64,000 nt of DNA from Petroclostridium sp. X23 (lineage in GTDB: Bacteria; Bacillota; Clostridia; SK-Y3): NCBI RefSeq assembly GCF_030013905.1, contig NZ_CP124862.1:2359051-2423050 (forward strand). The letters are read 5' to 3'. The stretch's first letter is position 1, and the number at the start of each line of letters is the position of its first letter. The position numbers and the translations under genes were made by a program. Below are positions 27,423 through 36,293 of this stretch, piece by piece. The notes beneath the pieces are model-generated. The model saw nothing but the letters and a program-made list of their open reading frames with translations, did no database searches and was not told the origin of the DNA.

Positions 27423-29192
27423 CTATTCTTCGATTAAAGCGAGATATAACTCGCAATATTCCAAAGCATTGCAAACAGCACTGGATACGCGATTCCGATT
27501 TCTAACCACGCTAGTGTATTTTAGTTTGTATTCCAGGCTATCAGGATCCATATTGGATAAGTCTATTGCAGTATACAGCAGAGGAATGGGACGGGTCGCA
27601 GGGGTATAAGCATAAGAGTTTTGTTCAAAACGATCGCAAAAGGTATAGAATGCCCAGGTAAGACAGCGGCTGAGCTTTAAAGAAAGAGCATTTATCAGTC
27701 TTACTTTTTCATCGGTGATTGGTCTATCTGACAGGGTCACACGTACTTCGTTAATTTTGACGACATATTTTTGCAGCTTTTTAATATTATCTAAGATACT
27801 CTGTAGCTCAATTTTTTTATCAGCTTTTTCTATTATATATGCAAGCTTTTTTTCAACATCCTGGCATGTAATGGTAAAGTCATATGGTAAAACTGCATTA
27901 TTTACATAATTGCATATAGTGGCAGCATTAATCGCCAGATCCTTTTTCAGGTTTTCCTTATCTACTTTGTCCATGCCATCTTTAATAGTATGGTTCCACC
28001 ATCCGAGATTCGCACCGTGGGTTTTTTCTATGTATTCATCGGACATGCCCATACGTCCAACGATAGAGGTGATACCTATCCCAAAGAAAGACTGATCACC
28101 GAATTTATTCAACGGCTGCACATTTGTGTCTTCCTGCAACACCTGTTTTATCAAATCTTTTGTAAAATCCATTACTTCACGGGAGGCAGTACATTCATAC
28201 TGTACTGCATGCAGCATACCGGTAGAATCTATGTTGATACCACCGATGCAGTTTTTTTCAAGGTCATCCCAATGATGATCCACATACCAGGTAGATCCGG
28301 CAGATTCAGCAATTTCATGCCCATTCCAGCAGATGAAGTAGATGCTGCGTTTTACTTGGTCCCTATGTTTAGCAAGCAGCTCCGCAATAGTAAGAATAGT
28401 TCCATTACCGGTAGCGTTGCAGGTAACGCCCGGTTCCCATGCATCGATATGCCCGTTCACCAAAAGGTATTTATCCGGTTCTTCACTGCCTCTTAAATAG
28501 CCAACCGGCATAGGCAACTTATCCCAAGTGCGTGTAGCCTCTGCTTTTATGTTAAGAACAACCTTCTTATGGCTCAAGCACAGATCCTTTAAATATAAAC
28601 CGCCGCTATGGGTAACGCTAACACCGGCGATCTGCGGAATACTTCCAAAGGTATCCGGAGTGGGATTACCCCAAACAGATTTCAACCCACGTCCGCAGAT
28701 ATAGTCTTGCTCTTTATTACTATCTTCACCCCAGTTCGCGCAAACCATTGCCCTTGCTCCCTTCTCAGCAGCAATACGGGCTTTTTCGGGAGTAGCGGGA
28801 CTATACGAAACTTCTATCAGCACTGCTTTTCCTTTTACATCCTTACCTTCGTAATCGCGGTAGTCGCCGGCACCAAGATATAGAAGCTCCAAGTTCAAGC
28901 CGTCGGGCGGTGTAGAAGCAATGTGGCAGCAGGGTAAACTGTCCAACAGCCTTGTCTCCGGCTCAAGAACCTTCACTTCGGAATATATCGGATTACTGTT
29001 ATACGTTTCAAAATCAATTACTTTAGATTCCAACCCAAACTCTACAAATTTTTTGCTTATCCATTCAGCTGCTTTGCGATCATCCCCCATACCGGAAATC
29101 CGCCGAGGAGTATTGATGGTAAGCCAGTTAGAATATTCATAGTTTTTATCCGCGGAAAGCTTCCCACGGATTTGTTGAAACAATTTTTCCAT
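27423..29192 (-). CDS. M28-family peptidase-like hydrolase with altered active site, cassette A
   Basis: 589 residues, no signal peptide, so probably cytoplasmic. The start at 29192 has GGAGG 7-8 bases upstream and matches the cassette B length. Residues about 85-215 resemble a PA-type insert; residues about 230-420 are the M28 zinc-peptidase core; the last 150 are helical. Metal ligands that remain: H248 and D250 (GHIDAW), E293, D322 (INIDSTG) and H401 (WNHTIKD). In ordinary M28 enzymes the bridging Asp (DNASG) and catalytic Glu (EE) follow; here the bridging Asp is Cys (TCNATG, C258) and the catalytic Glu is His (WNGHE, H292). Both changes are shared with the cassette B copy. The chemistry may therefore differ from peptide hydrolysis. 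Confidence 0.8.
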   Translation of the reverse strand: MEKLFQQIRGKLSADKNYEYSNWLTINTPRRISGMGDDRKAAEWISKKFVEFGLESKVIDFETYNSNPIYSEVKVLEPETRLLDSLPCCHIASTPPDGLNLELLYLGAGDYRDYEGKDVKGKAVLIEVSYSPATPEKARIAAEKGARAMVCANWGEDSNKEQDYICGRGLKSVWGNPTPDTFGSIPQIAGVSVTHSGGLYLKDLCLSHKKVVLNIKAEATRTWDKLPMPVGYLRGSEEPDKYLLVNGHIDAWEPGVTCNATGNGTILTIAELLAKHRDQVKRSIYFICWNGHEIAESAGSTWYVDHHWDDLEKNCIGGINIDSTGMLHAVQYECTASREVMDFTKDLIKQVLQEDTNVQPLNKFGDQSFFGIGITSIVGRMGMSDEYIEKTHGANLGWWNHTIKDGMDKVDKENLKKDLAINAATICNYVNNAVLPYDFTITCQDVEKKLAYIIEKADKKIELQSILDNIKKLQKYVVKINEVRVTLSDRPITDEKVRLINALSLKLSRCLTWAFYTFCDRFEQNSYAYTPATRPIPLLYTAIDLSNMDPDSLEYKLKYTSVVRNRNRVSSAVCNALEYCELYLALIEE

Positions 29193-29299
29193 CTTTTTAC
29201 CTCCACATACAATATATTTGCTTGTCAGTTTCAACTCGACCTCAGTAGCCTAATTAGCTGTATTATACTAAAGACATATGGAAATTTAATTCAATAAGC

Positions 29300-29354
29300 A
29301 GCGTATGGATGTTTACTCATTGTAATTAAGCAATGATCCTACGCTACTTTTTTT
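29300..29354 (+). terminator. Terminator-like hairpin on the plus strand in the 337-base M28-RidA gap
   Basis: AGCGTA/TACGCT with a GGAT/ATCC extension and an inner CATTG/CAATG stem is followed on the plus strand by seven Ts. All flanking genes are on the minus strand, so its orientation is odd. The rest of the gap (29193-29529) holds no gene I can support. Confidence 0.45.
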
Positions 29355-29529
29355 ATATATGATCTAATGAAAGTTGGTGATACCACAAAGAATAGTCCAA
29401 GAGTCAAGTTAGTAAACCTTGGTATTAAATCAGATAAGAACCTCAATAGTACAAAGAAACTAACTAATATGCTAACAATAGAAACTTTTGTAATATTAGT
29501 TGTTCATAAAGTTAAAAACAGAGGGTATT

Positions 29530-29919
29530 TTATCTTATTGCAATAGCTATGGCCTCAATCTCAATTACCATGCCATTATTAAACTTACCAATTTGAACTG
29601 TACTGCGTGCAGGTGGATCTTGCGGGAAATATTTTTTGTAAACTTCATTAAATTTATGGAATTCATCAATATCTGACACAAAAACCAGAGTTTTGAAAAC
29701 ATGCTCCATATCCGAGCCGGAAGCTTTTAAAATCTCGCTCATATTTTTTAAAATCTGCTCAGTTTGACCGACAATGTCGCCTGGCGCGACCAGCTCCTGG
29801 GTAATAGGATCATTGGGCGTAATACCTGCTGTATAAACTATATCACCTACACGAAATGCTTGCGAATACCATCCGCCGGGTCTGGGTGCTTTCTCCGTTG
29901 TAATTTTAATTTTGTCCAT
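29530..29919 (-). CDS. RidA family protein, cassette A
   Basis: 129 residues, Rid (YjgF/YER057c/UK114) family; trimeric enamine/imine deaminase. The conserved arginine of the active site is in DPPARSTVQIG and the C-terminal Glu in MVIEIEAIAI; PGGWYSQAFRVGDIVYTAG is the usual N-terminal motif. Rid proteins hydrolyse 2-aminoacrylate-type imines released by PLP enzymes or amino acid oxidases, so its place here suggests that the cassette's pathway passes through such an intermediate. AAAGGAG precedes the ATG. Confidence 0.9.
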   Translation of the reverse strand: MDKIKITTEKAPRPGGWYSQAFRVGDIVYTAGITPNDPITQELVAPGDIVGQTEQILKNMSEILKASGSDMEHVFKTLVFVSDIDEFHKFNEVYKKYFPQDPPARSTVQIGKFNNGMVIEIEAIAIAIR

Positions 29920-30026
29920 AATATTCTCCTTTTCTGAATTTTGGTTTTAAGGCAAAACCTTGTAATTTCTTATACGTATTTACTTATAATTAAAACTATA
30001 TAAATATACTTTATTTTGGTAAAATT

Positions 30027-30233
30027 TTAGGACTTGATTTTTTTATCCTTTACCGTAGCCATCACAGTAAAGAGACATTCCGGAACCAATTGCCGAATCA
30101 CCACACCTTCTCCATGTTCTATATCAGAACAAAAATATAATTTCCAATCTTTTCTCCGCTGCTAATACTGAATATACACTTATCCGTCGGAATGGCAATT
30201 TTTCACAAGGTTCTTATCCTGCTCAAACTGCAT
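30027..30233 (-). pseudogene. Degraded small ORF between the regulator and RidA
   Basis: After GGGAAGGAG an ATG at 30233 opens MQFEQDKNLVKN, then two in-frame stops interrupt. Reading a second frame between them gives FSISSGEKIGNYIF, after which the first frame resumes (DIEHGEGVVIRQLVPEC) to a TAA at 30027. Two compensating indels in about 68 codons would explain this. I do not recognise the family. Cassette B has the M20 gene in this position instead. Confidence 0.4.
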
Positions 30234-30250
30234 TTTTGGCTCCTTCCCTT

Positions 30251-30895
30251 TTAAATACTATCAGTACCGTTGCGAATTTCATTCAGATAGCTGTATAAAG
30301 TGAATTTAGAAATATTAAAAAACTTGCAGATTTTATTGCCGGATTTTGTAATTAAAAACACGCCCTTTTCATCCAAATATTTTAAAATCCGCATCTTATC
30401 TTCTTTATTCATATCCGCTTTAGGCTTACCAACAATACTTAAACTCTCCTGCAGAAAATAATCTAGCAGTTCATTCACATCACTGAAAAAAATCTCTTCT
30501 ACTTCTTTGTTTACCATATTAAAGGACTCTACAAAATTTTGGAATTGCATCATCTCTGAAATGTCATAGTTAATGCACAGCGCACCAAGAGGCCTGCCAT
30601 CATTGTCTGTAATATAGACAGTAGATGAACGGATAATCTTGCCGTCTTTCGTTTTTGTTATATAATTAAAATTGTTTCTCCCTTCCGACGCGCCTCTCAT
30701 TACTGTAAATCCCAAATTGCTGCCACAATCTCCAACTTTGCGCCCTGTCACATGTCCGTTTTTTATGGAAATGATAGCCTTTTCATATCCTCCGGACCAA
30801 TCGTGCAACACCACCTCGCACTTATCCCCAAACTGCTTCACAATCAGTGTCATAGCCGCTTGCAAAAAATTGATTTCATTTTGGATTGTCTCCAT
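30251..30895 (-). CDS. YheO/DauR-type PAS regulator, cassette A
   Basis: 214 residues. Residues about 5-115 are a YheO-type PAS domain (FGDKCEVVLHDWS, GRKVGDCGSNLG, GALCINYDIS) and the last 60 a helix-turn-helix (KMRILKYLDEKGVFLITKSG, then ISKFTLYSYLNEIR). The characterised relative DauR controls D-arginine catabolism. As first gene of the cassette it probably controls the downstream genes in response to the substrate. Its upstream DNA is duplicated before the cassette B regulator. The ATG has GGGGG about 6 bases upstream. Confidence 0.87.
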   Translation of the reverse strand: METIQNEINFLQAAMTLIVKQFGDKCEVVLHDWSGGYEKAIISIKNGHVTGRKVGDCGSNLGFTVMRGASEGRNNFNYITKTKDGKIIRSSTVYITDNDGRPLGALCINYDISEMMQFQNFVESFNMVNKEVEEIFFSDVNELLDYFLQESLSIVGKPKADMNKEDKMRILKYLDEKGVFLITKSGNKICKFFNISKFTLYSYLNEIRNGTDSI

Positions 30896-30958
30896 TTATA
30901 CCCCCGATTTGATAGTCTTTTTCACTGCATACCACAGTACTTTATTAACTTGATTATA

Positions 30959-30987
30959 ATTATATTACTTTTTGTTTTAATTATCAA
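30959..30987 (-). promoter_or_regulatory. Promoter of cassette A regulator
   Basis: TTGATA (30982-30987) and TATAAT (30959-30964) are 17 bases apart on the minus strand. The same promoter with near-identical spacer occurs before the cassette B regulator. Confidence 0.65.
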
Positions 30988-31267
30988 TAGTTATCAAAAA
31001 AATATTTTTTATAATTATAATAATTTTAATTGATAATCTAAATTAAAATAAGATACCACTCTTATCTAGGTAATAATGTAGCCAAACCAAGAAACTTTGT
31101 ATAATGCAAGCGAAACCATAGGCAAGCATGGTCTCCACAAGAGATTAACCAATAAATGCCTCTGTAAAAAGCTATGGTCTTATTCACAGAAAATCAGTAC
31201 ATATATACTCCGCAAAATCCATCATAACCAGCCCCACTGAATATTCTACAGAAAATAAAATTAATTT

Positions 31268-31386
31268 TTTTTTGATATTCATATACTTTTTTGCTCTTAA
31301 TTCCTCCCTAAGACTTATAGAAGAAGAAAGAGCAGTATTTTCTTAATCATCGTTATACATCTTCAATTGTCATAAATAGACTTTTA
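31268..31386 (-). repeat. Repeat X copy A: scar of an M20 gene 3' end plus downstream DNA
   Basis: About 120 bases closely match 41227-41345, which spans the last codons and downstream flank of the cassette B M20 gene. In the aligned frame this copy still reads K-S-I-Y-D-N-stop against K-F-I-F-N-N-stop. Both copies contain a GCTCTT/AAGAGC hairpin with a T-run on the plus side. The rest of the M20 gene is missing here. Confidence 0.7.
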
Positions 31387-31440
31387 ACAGAGTTGCAATA
31401 GCACCTCTAACGGTATTATTGCAACTCTGTTTTTATTTTT
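31387..31440 (+). terminator. Strong hairpin at the end of cassette B
   Basis: ACAGAGTTGCAATA and TATTGCAACTCTGT form a perfect 14-bp stem with a 16-base loop. The T-run (TTTTTATTTTT) follows on the plus strand; on the minus strand, where the genes lie, only a short T-poor tail follows. It may still separate cassette B from cassette A. The bases 30988-31549 hold this hairpin, repeat X and duplicated upstream DNA, and no gene. Confidence 0.6.
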
Positions 31441-31549
31441 CCGGATTTCTTTTAGAACTTTTACTATCATTTTACCACTATGATTTTATGCTTATTACTA
31501 CATTGTTTTGCTCCTTTATTTATGCATATCTTCATGGTCTCGCATCCCA

Positions 31550-32302
31550 TTAAATGGGTGTTCTTCTGCCGCCGCAAGGAGCAAGTAGCTGCCCGGTCAT
31601 GTATTCGGAAGAATCTGATGCCAAGTACAGAGCTACATTTGCTACATCTAGCGGAGTAGCCAATCTTCCCCAAGGAATATCAGGCGGAACAAAATCATTC
31701 CATCCTGTTGCTTTTGCGAGGGGAGTAAGGGTGGTATTCACAGAAATTGCATTGACATTAATCTTATATTTTGCAACTTCCCGAGCTATAGATCTTGTCA
31801 TACCATTCATTCCAGCTTTTGCAGCTGTATAGTGTGTATTCCATTCTCCACCGATAAGGCCTGACCCCGATGAAATATTAATTATCTTACCGTAATTGCG
31901 CTCTTTCATATTAGGAAAGACTTCCTTCGTACACATAAATGCGCTGGTGAGATCCACTTGAATCATTCTATCCCATTCTTCATAGCTGATTGTCCAAAAA
32001 GGGACCGCCTTACTTCCGATTCCGGCATTGTTAACAAGAATATCAATTACATTGAAATTTTTAATCGTTTCACTAACCAGATTTTTAACATCCTCCAACT
32101 TAGATACATCCGCGTGACAATAAATTGCCGTACCACCTTGCGAATTGATTTTCTCAACAACCCTTTGTCCATTCTCATCATTTATATCACAAAGCATAAG
32201 CTTAATGCCATATTTAGCAAATTCAACCGCAATGCCTTCACCGATCCCACTTCCGCCACCAGTTATAATAGCAGACTTTCCTTTCACCTTAAGATAGTCC
32301 AT
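31550..32302 (-). CDS. Short-chain dehydrogenase 3 of cassette B
   Basis: 250 residues, classical SDR. TGGGSGIG cofactor loop, CDIND after the second strand, NNAG, Ser in ISSGSG, and YTAAK, where the catalytic Tyr and Lys are kept. The C terminus reads GGRRTPI, almost the same as the neighbouring dehydrogenase at 32357, so the two arose by duplication. Last gene of cassette B. Substrate unknown. Confidence 0.85.
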   Translation of the reverse strand: MDYLKVKGKSAIITGGGSGIGEGIAVEFAKYGIKLMLCDINDENGQRVVEKINSQGGTAIYCHADVSKLEDVKNLVSETIKNFNVIDILVNNAGIGSKAVPFWTISYEEWDRMIQVDLTSAFMCTKEVFPNMKERNYGKIINISSGSGLIGGEWNTHYTAAKAGMNGMTRSIAREVAKYKINVNAISVNTTLTPLAKATGWNDFVPPDIPWGRLATPLDVANVALYLASDSSEYMTGQLLAPCGGRRTPI

Positions 32303-32356
32303 TGTTCCGTCCTCCCTGTTATATAAATCAAACCTTTATTCATCTCAAACAAAATC

Positions 32357-33109
32357 TTAGACCGGAGTCCTTCGTCCTCCATTAGGCGCCATAACCTGTC
32401 CAGTTACATATGAAGACCTATCAGAAGCCAAGTATAAAATCATATTAGCAACATCTTCGGGCTCTGCGTATCTCTTCATCGGAATATCTGTAGGCTTACC
32501 ATCAATATATCCGCATTCTTTCGCCATCCGGGTGTTAGTCAGGTCAACAGCAATCGCGTTAACATTCACTTGATATTCGGCAACTTCCTTTGCAATTGAC
32601 TGTGTAATTCCTAACAAACCTGTCGTTGCAGCAGCATAATGCGTGTTATCCGCCAAGCCGATGATGGCTGCACCGGAGCACAAATTTACCACCTTACCAT
32701 AGCGCCGCTCTATCATGTGGGGAATGATCTCATGCATGAACATATATGGGCCTTTAAGATCAACTTTCAACATATGATCCCATTCCTCATAGCTTATATC
32801 CCAAAAGGGAATTTTTTTACTGCCAATGGCGGCATTATTTACAAGAATGTCGATTTTCCCAAATGCATCCAAAGCCATTGTCACTACCTTTTTAACATCA
32901 TCAAGCACCGAAATATCGCAGTGACAGTAAATAGCTGTCCCACCCTTATCAGCAACTTCTTTGGTGACTGCTTCTCCATATTTATCATCAATGTCACAAA
33001 CTATAACCTGCGCCCCGAAATCTGATAAAGACAAAGCTGTTGCACGGCCAATCCCATGTGCACCTCCGGTAACAATTGCAGATTTACCTCTAAGTTTCAA
33101 ATAATCCAT
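32357..33109 (-). CDS. Short-chain dehydrogenase 2 of cassette B
   Basis: 250 residues; the start at 33109 (MDYLKLRGK) is preferred because GGAGGG lies 8 bases upstream and the length equals that of its neighbour; an ATG at 33127 lies inside that site. TGGAHGIG loop, CDIDDK, and YAAATTG: the catalytic YxxxK motif reads Y-A-A-A-T, so the usual Lys is replaced by Thr. The Ser position reads LCSGAA. With the Lys lost, normal dehydrogenase activity is doubtful. C terminus GGRRTPV. Confidence 0.83.
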   Translation of the reverse strand: MDYLKLRGKSAIVTGGAHGIGRATALSLSDFGAQVIVCDIDDKYGEAVTKEVADKGGTAIYCHCDISVLDDVKKVVTMALDAFGKIDILVNNAAIGSKKIPFWDISYEEWDHMLKVDLKGPYMFMHEIIPHMIERRYGKVVNLCSGAAIIGLADNTHYAAATTGLLGITQSIAKEVAEYQVNVNAIAVDLTNTRMAKECGYIDGKPTDIPMKRYAEPEDVANMILYLASDRSSYVTGQVMAPNGGRRTPV

Positions 33110-33142
33110 ACTCTTCTCCCTCCTCATTTCCTATTTCTCTTT

Positions 33143-33886
33143 TTACATCCAGGACCCGCCGTTAGGACAAACCACCTGACCTGTAATGTATTCTGCAGCA
33201 TCAGAAACCAAAAATGCGATTGCATTCGCTTGGTCTTCCGGCTTCCCTATTCTAGGCCATAAAATTGAAGGAATCTGCTCTTCAAGGCCTCTCCGTCTGG
33301 ACATTCTCGTATCGGTAAGACCTACTCCAAGAGCATTCACATTTATATGATATTTTGCAACTTGCTGCGCCATCGATTTTGTCATTCCGATAAGTCCTGC
33401 TTTTGCAGTTGCATAATGGATATCTGTTCCATCTCCTACAATTCCCGCACCAGAGCTTATATTAACAATTTTCCCGTAGTTTTGCTCCATCATATATGGC
33501 AGCGCTTCTTTCGAAAACATATATGCACTGGTAAGATCCAGCAGAATAAGGCGGTCCCACTCTTTATAGCCAACTTCTGAAAGTTGCATTCCACCGCCAC
33601 CTCCGGCAGCATTATTAACAAGAATATCTACTCTGCCAAATGCATCTGCTGTTTGTACAACGGTTTTCTGTATATCCTCAAGAAAGCATACATTACATTT
33701 TGAAGCAATAGCCCGTTGTCCTTGTTCGATAATTTCTTTTGCGACAGCTTCGGCACTTTCTCCATCTATATCGCACACAGTGACTTTCGCCCCCAGCTCC
33801 GCTAACCTAATAGCGGCAGCTCTTCCGATTCCATGACCAGCTCCCGTTACAATGGCCGCGCGACCTGCTAAACTATAGTATTGCAT
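33143..33886 (-). CDS. Short-chain dehydrogenase 1 of cassette B
   Basis: 247 residues. TGAGHGIG loop, CDIDGE, NNAAGGGGG, Ser in ISSGAG and YATAK catalytic pair. The C terminus GGSWM and the stretch [18 protein letters not shown] make it the counterpart of the single dehydrogenase of cassette A. It follows livF and precedes the two GGRRTP-type dehydrogenases. Confidence 0.85.
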   Translation of the reverse strand: MQYYSLAGRAAIVTGAGHGIGRAAAIRLAELGAKVTVCDIDGESAEAVAKEIIEQGQRAIASKCNVCFLEDIQKTVVQTADAFGRVDILVNNAAGGGGGMQLSEVGYKEWDRLILLDLTSAYMFSKEALPYMMEQNYGKIVNISSGAGIVGDGTDIHYATAKAGLIGMTKSMAQQVAKYHINVNALGVGLTDTRMSRRRGLEEQIPSILWPRIGKPEDQANAIAFLVSDAAEYITGQVVCPNGGSWM

Positions 33887-33933
33887 AAGTTATACCCCCA
33901 AAGTATAAGATATTTAGAACTTAAAAATATCCG

Positions 33934-34638
33934 TTATTTTCCTTTGACTCCTCCAAGATAAGCCGCAATAATGCTTTCATCTTGAGCCAACTCCCTGCCT
34001 GTTCCGGTCTTAACAATAGAACCACGTTCAAGAACGCAAGCATAATGCGCTATTCCTAATGCTTTTCGGGCGTTCTGTTCTACTAAGAGCACCGAAACAC
34101 CTTCTTCATTAATTTCTTTTATTATAGACATAATGTCATTAACAATTAACGGTGCTATTCCAAGTGAAGGTTCATCCAATAAAAGCACCTGGGGATTAGA
34201 CATTAGACCGCGGGCAATAGCCAACATTTGCTGTTCCCCTCCAGACAAAGTTCCTGCACGCTGAGTCTTTCTTTCCTCAAGCCTTGGGAACATTCGATAT
34301 GACCGATTTATTCCTGCTTTTCGGTCTTTTACGATATATCCCCCCATAAAAAGGTTTTCCTCAACTGTAAGATTAGGGAAAATCCAACGTCCTTCCGGTA
34401 CGAGTGCAATACCACTTCTTACTATCTTATGTGTCGAGGATGGAATCTTTTTATTATTCAGATAAATGTCTCCACTTTGTGCTTTTAAAACACCTGCAAT
34501 GCATTTCATTAATGAAGATTTGCCTGCACCATTCGCACCTATTATTGCTAATAATTCGCCTTTCTTAAGCTCAAAACTTACGCCGTTGACGGCCCTAATT
34601 TTACCATAGGCAAAACACAGATTCTCTACTTTTAGCAT
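33934..34638 (-). CDS. livF: Liv-type ABC transporter ATP-binding protein LivF, cassette B
   Basis: 234 residues. Walker A GANGAGKSS, VPEGRWIFPNLTVEEN, signature SGGEQQML, Walker B LLLDEPSLG. Roughly three quarters of residues match the cassette A LivF by eye. Its start shares a base with the livG stop. Confidence 0.92.
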   Translation of the reverse strand: MLKVENLCFAYGKIRAVNGVSFELKKGELLAIIGANGAGKSSLMKCIAGVLKAQSGDIYLNNKKIPSSTHKIVRSGIALVPEGRWIFPNLTVEENLFMGGYIVKDRKAGINRSYRMFPRLEERKTQRAGTLSGGEQQMLAIARGLMSNPQVLLLDEPSLGIAPLIVNDIMSIIKEINEEGVSVLLVEQNARKALGIAHYACVLERGSIVKTGTGRELAQDESIIAAYLGGVKGK

Positions 34639-35414
34639 TATTCATCCACTCCCAGATATGCCTCTATCACTTCTTGGTTATTTTGTATTTCGTCAGGTGT
34701 TCCCTCTGCAAGCAATTTGCCAAAATTTAATACTGAAATTCTATCACAGATACTCATAATAACATCCATATGATGATCAATAATTATAATTGTAATACCA
34801 AACCCATTGAGAATCTCTTTAATAAATCCAGCCAACTGTTTAGATTCATCTTCATTCATCCCAGCAGCCGGCTCATCTAGTAAAATAATCTTTGGGTTGG
34901 TTACCAATCCGCGAGCTATTTCCAATCTGCGCTGCATGCCGTAAGGTAAGTTCTTAGCACGTTGGTCTTTATGTTCAGAAAGACCAACATTTTTTAGCGC
35001 AGTCTCACAAATGTCCGCCATCGTTTTTTCCTGCCTACGGCATTCAGATGTTTTCAACAGGCTCTGCCAAAAATTATAGGTAATATTTTTTTGACAGGCA
35101 ATAAGGACATTTTCATATACTGTCAAGTCACCAAAAAGTCTGATATTCTGAAATGTACGCGCAATACCAAGGGTGGCTATTTCATGAGTTTTTTTCCCGA
35201 TAATTGACTTTCCAAAAAATTTTATATCGCCCTTTGTAGGAGTGTAAACTCCCGTAATCATATTAAACAGTGTCGTTTTCCCTGCCCCGTTAGGACCGAT
35301 AATTCCATAAATCATATTTTGGGGAATATTAATATTTATTTCATTTGAAGCTTTTATCCCTCCAAAATTTTTAGATATCTCTTCAAGCTTCAGTGCGATA
35401 TTTGCATCATCCAT
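34638..35414 (-). CDS. livG: Liv-type ABC transporter ATP-binding protein LivG, cassette B
   Basis: 258 residues, same length as the cassette A protein. Walker A GPNGAGKTT, GIARTFQNIRLFGDLTVYEN, LPYGMQRRLEIARGL and ILLDEPAAGMNEDE. It overlaps the end of livM by 8 bases. Confidence 0.92.
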   Translation of the reverse strand: MDDANIALKLEEISKNFGGIKASNEININIPQNMIYGIIGPNGAGKTTLFNMITGVYTPTKGDIKFFGKSIIGKKTHEIATLGIARTFQNIRLFGDLTVYENVLIACQKNITYNFWQSLLKTSECRRQEKTMADICETALKNVGLSEHKDQRAKNLPYGMQRRLEIARGLVTNPKIILLDEPAAGMNEDESKQLAGFIKEILNGFGITIIIIDHHMDVIMSICDRISVLNFGKLLAEGTPDEIQNNQEVIEAYLGVDE

Positions 35415-36282
35415 TTACCTTCCCCCTGCTTACTATCCTTTTAAAACTTTTTTTCACACTACTGATTCTAAATTCATTTGTGCCCATCAGTCCGGACGGT
35501 CTGCATATAATTACAATTACTACCAGAAGTCCGTATATCACCATACGCCATGCTTGCCCTGATTCAATACGAAGAAATTCCGGCAACGGAACAAGTACCA
35601 AGGCCGAAATGATAGTTCCGGTCAGGCTTCCACAACCCCCTAGAATGACTGTCACAATCAATAAATTCGATATCGCCATGGTAAACATAGTTGTATGCAA
35701 AAATCTCATGTAGTGTGCGAGCAAAGCCCCCGATAAGCCACATAACACACAGCTGATGCACATACCAAGCATTTTGTACTTAACAATATCAATTCCTACA
35801 GAGCTTGCAGCCAATTCATCCTCACGTAACGCAATACAATTCCGTCCATACTTTGAATTCAAAAAGTTGACAAGAAGAATTACAACAATAATGACCATAC
35901 CCCATACATTCCATACGTTTGTCCACCCTATGACTCCCGAAAGACCACGGGCCCCACCGGTTATAGTTAAATTTTCAACCAAAAGCTTGACAGATTCACC
36001 TATACCAAGAGTGGCAATGACAAAATAGTCTCCTTTAAGTTTAAGCGTTGGATACCCAATCAAAAAACCTACTATCATTGCAGCCAGTCCGCCAAAAACT
36101 ATGCCGACCGGAACTGGGACATGAAAAATTTTTACTATCAACGCAGAGGTATATGCTCCTATAGCCATAAACCCTGCATGACCCATGGAAAAGAGTCCGG
36201 TAAATCCCGTTAATATGGAAACACCAAGAATGGCGATAAGATATATACCGGTAACTGTCAAAACACCTATCCAGTAACTCAT
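35407..36282 (-). CDS. livM: Liv-type ABC transporter permease LivM, cassette B
   Basis: 291 residues, about nine membrane spans. It begins MSYWIGVLTVTGIYLIAILG and carries the same GLFSMGHAGFMAIGAYTSA block as cassette A. Separated from livH by 11 bases. Confidence 0.9.
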   Translation of the reverse strand: MSYWIGVLTVTGIYLIAILGVSILTGFTGLFSMGHAGFMAIGAYTSALIVKIFHVPVPVGIVFGGLAAMIVGFLIGYPTLKLKGDYFVIATLGIGESVKLLVENLTITGGARGLSGVIGWTNVWNVWGMVIIVVILLVNFLNSKYGRNCIALREDELAASSVGIDIVKYKMLGMCISCVLCGLSGALLAHYMRFLHTTMFTMAISNLLIVTVILGGCGSLTGTIISALVLVPLPEFLRIESGQAWRMVIYGLLVVIVIICRPSGLMGTNEFRISSVKKSFKRIVSRGKVNG

Positions 36283-36293
36283 AACATCATCTC

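Noticed and set aside
29367..29546. 59-codon open frame on the plus strand in the M28-RidA gap
   Set aside because: No ribosome binding site, low-complexity AT-rich composition, and its end overlaps the RidA gene on the other strand.
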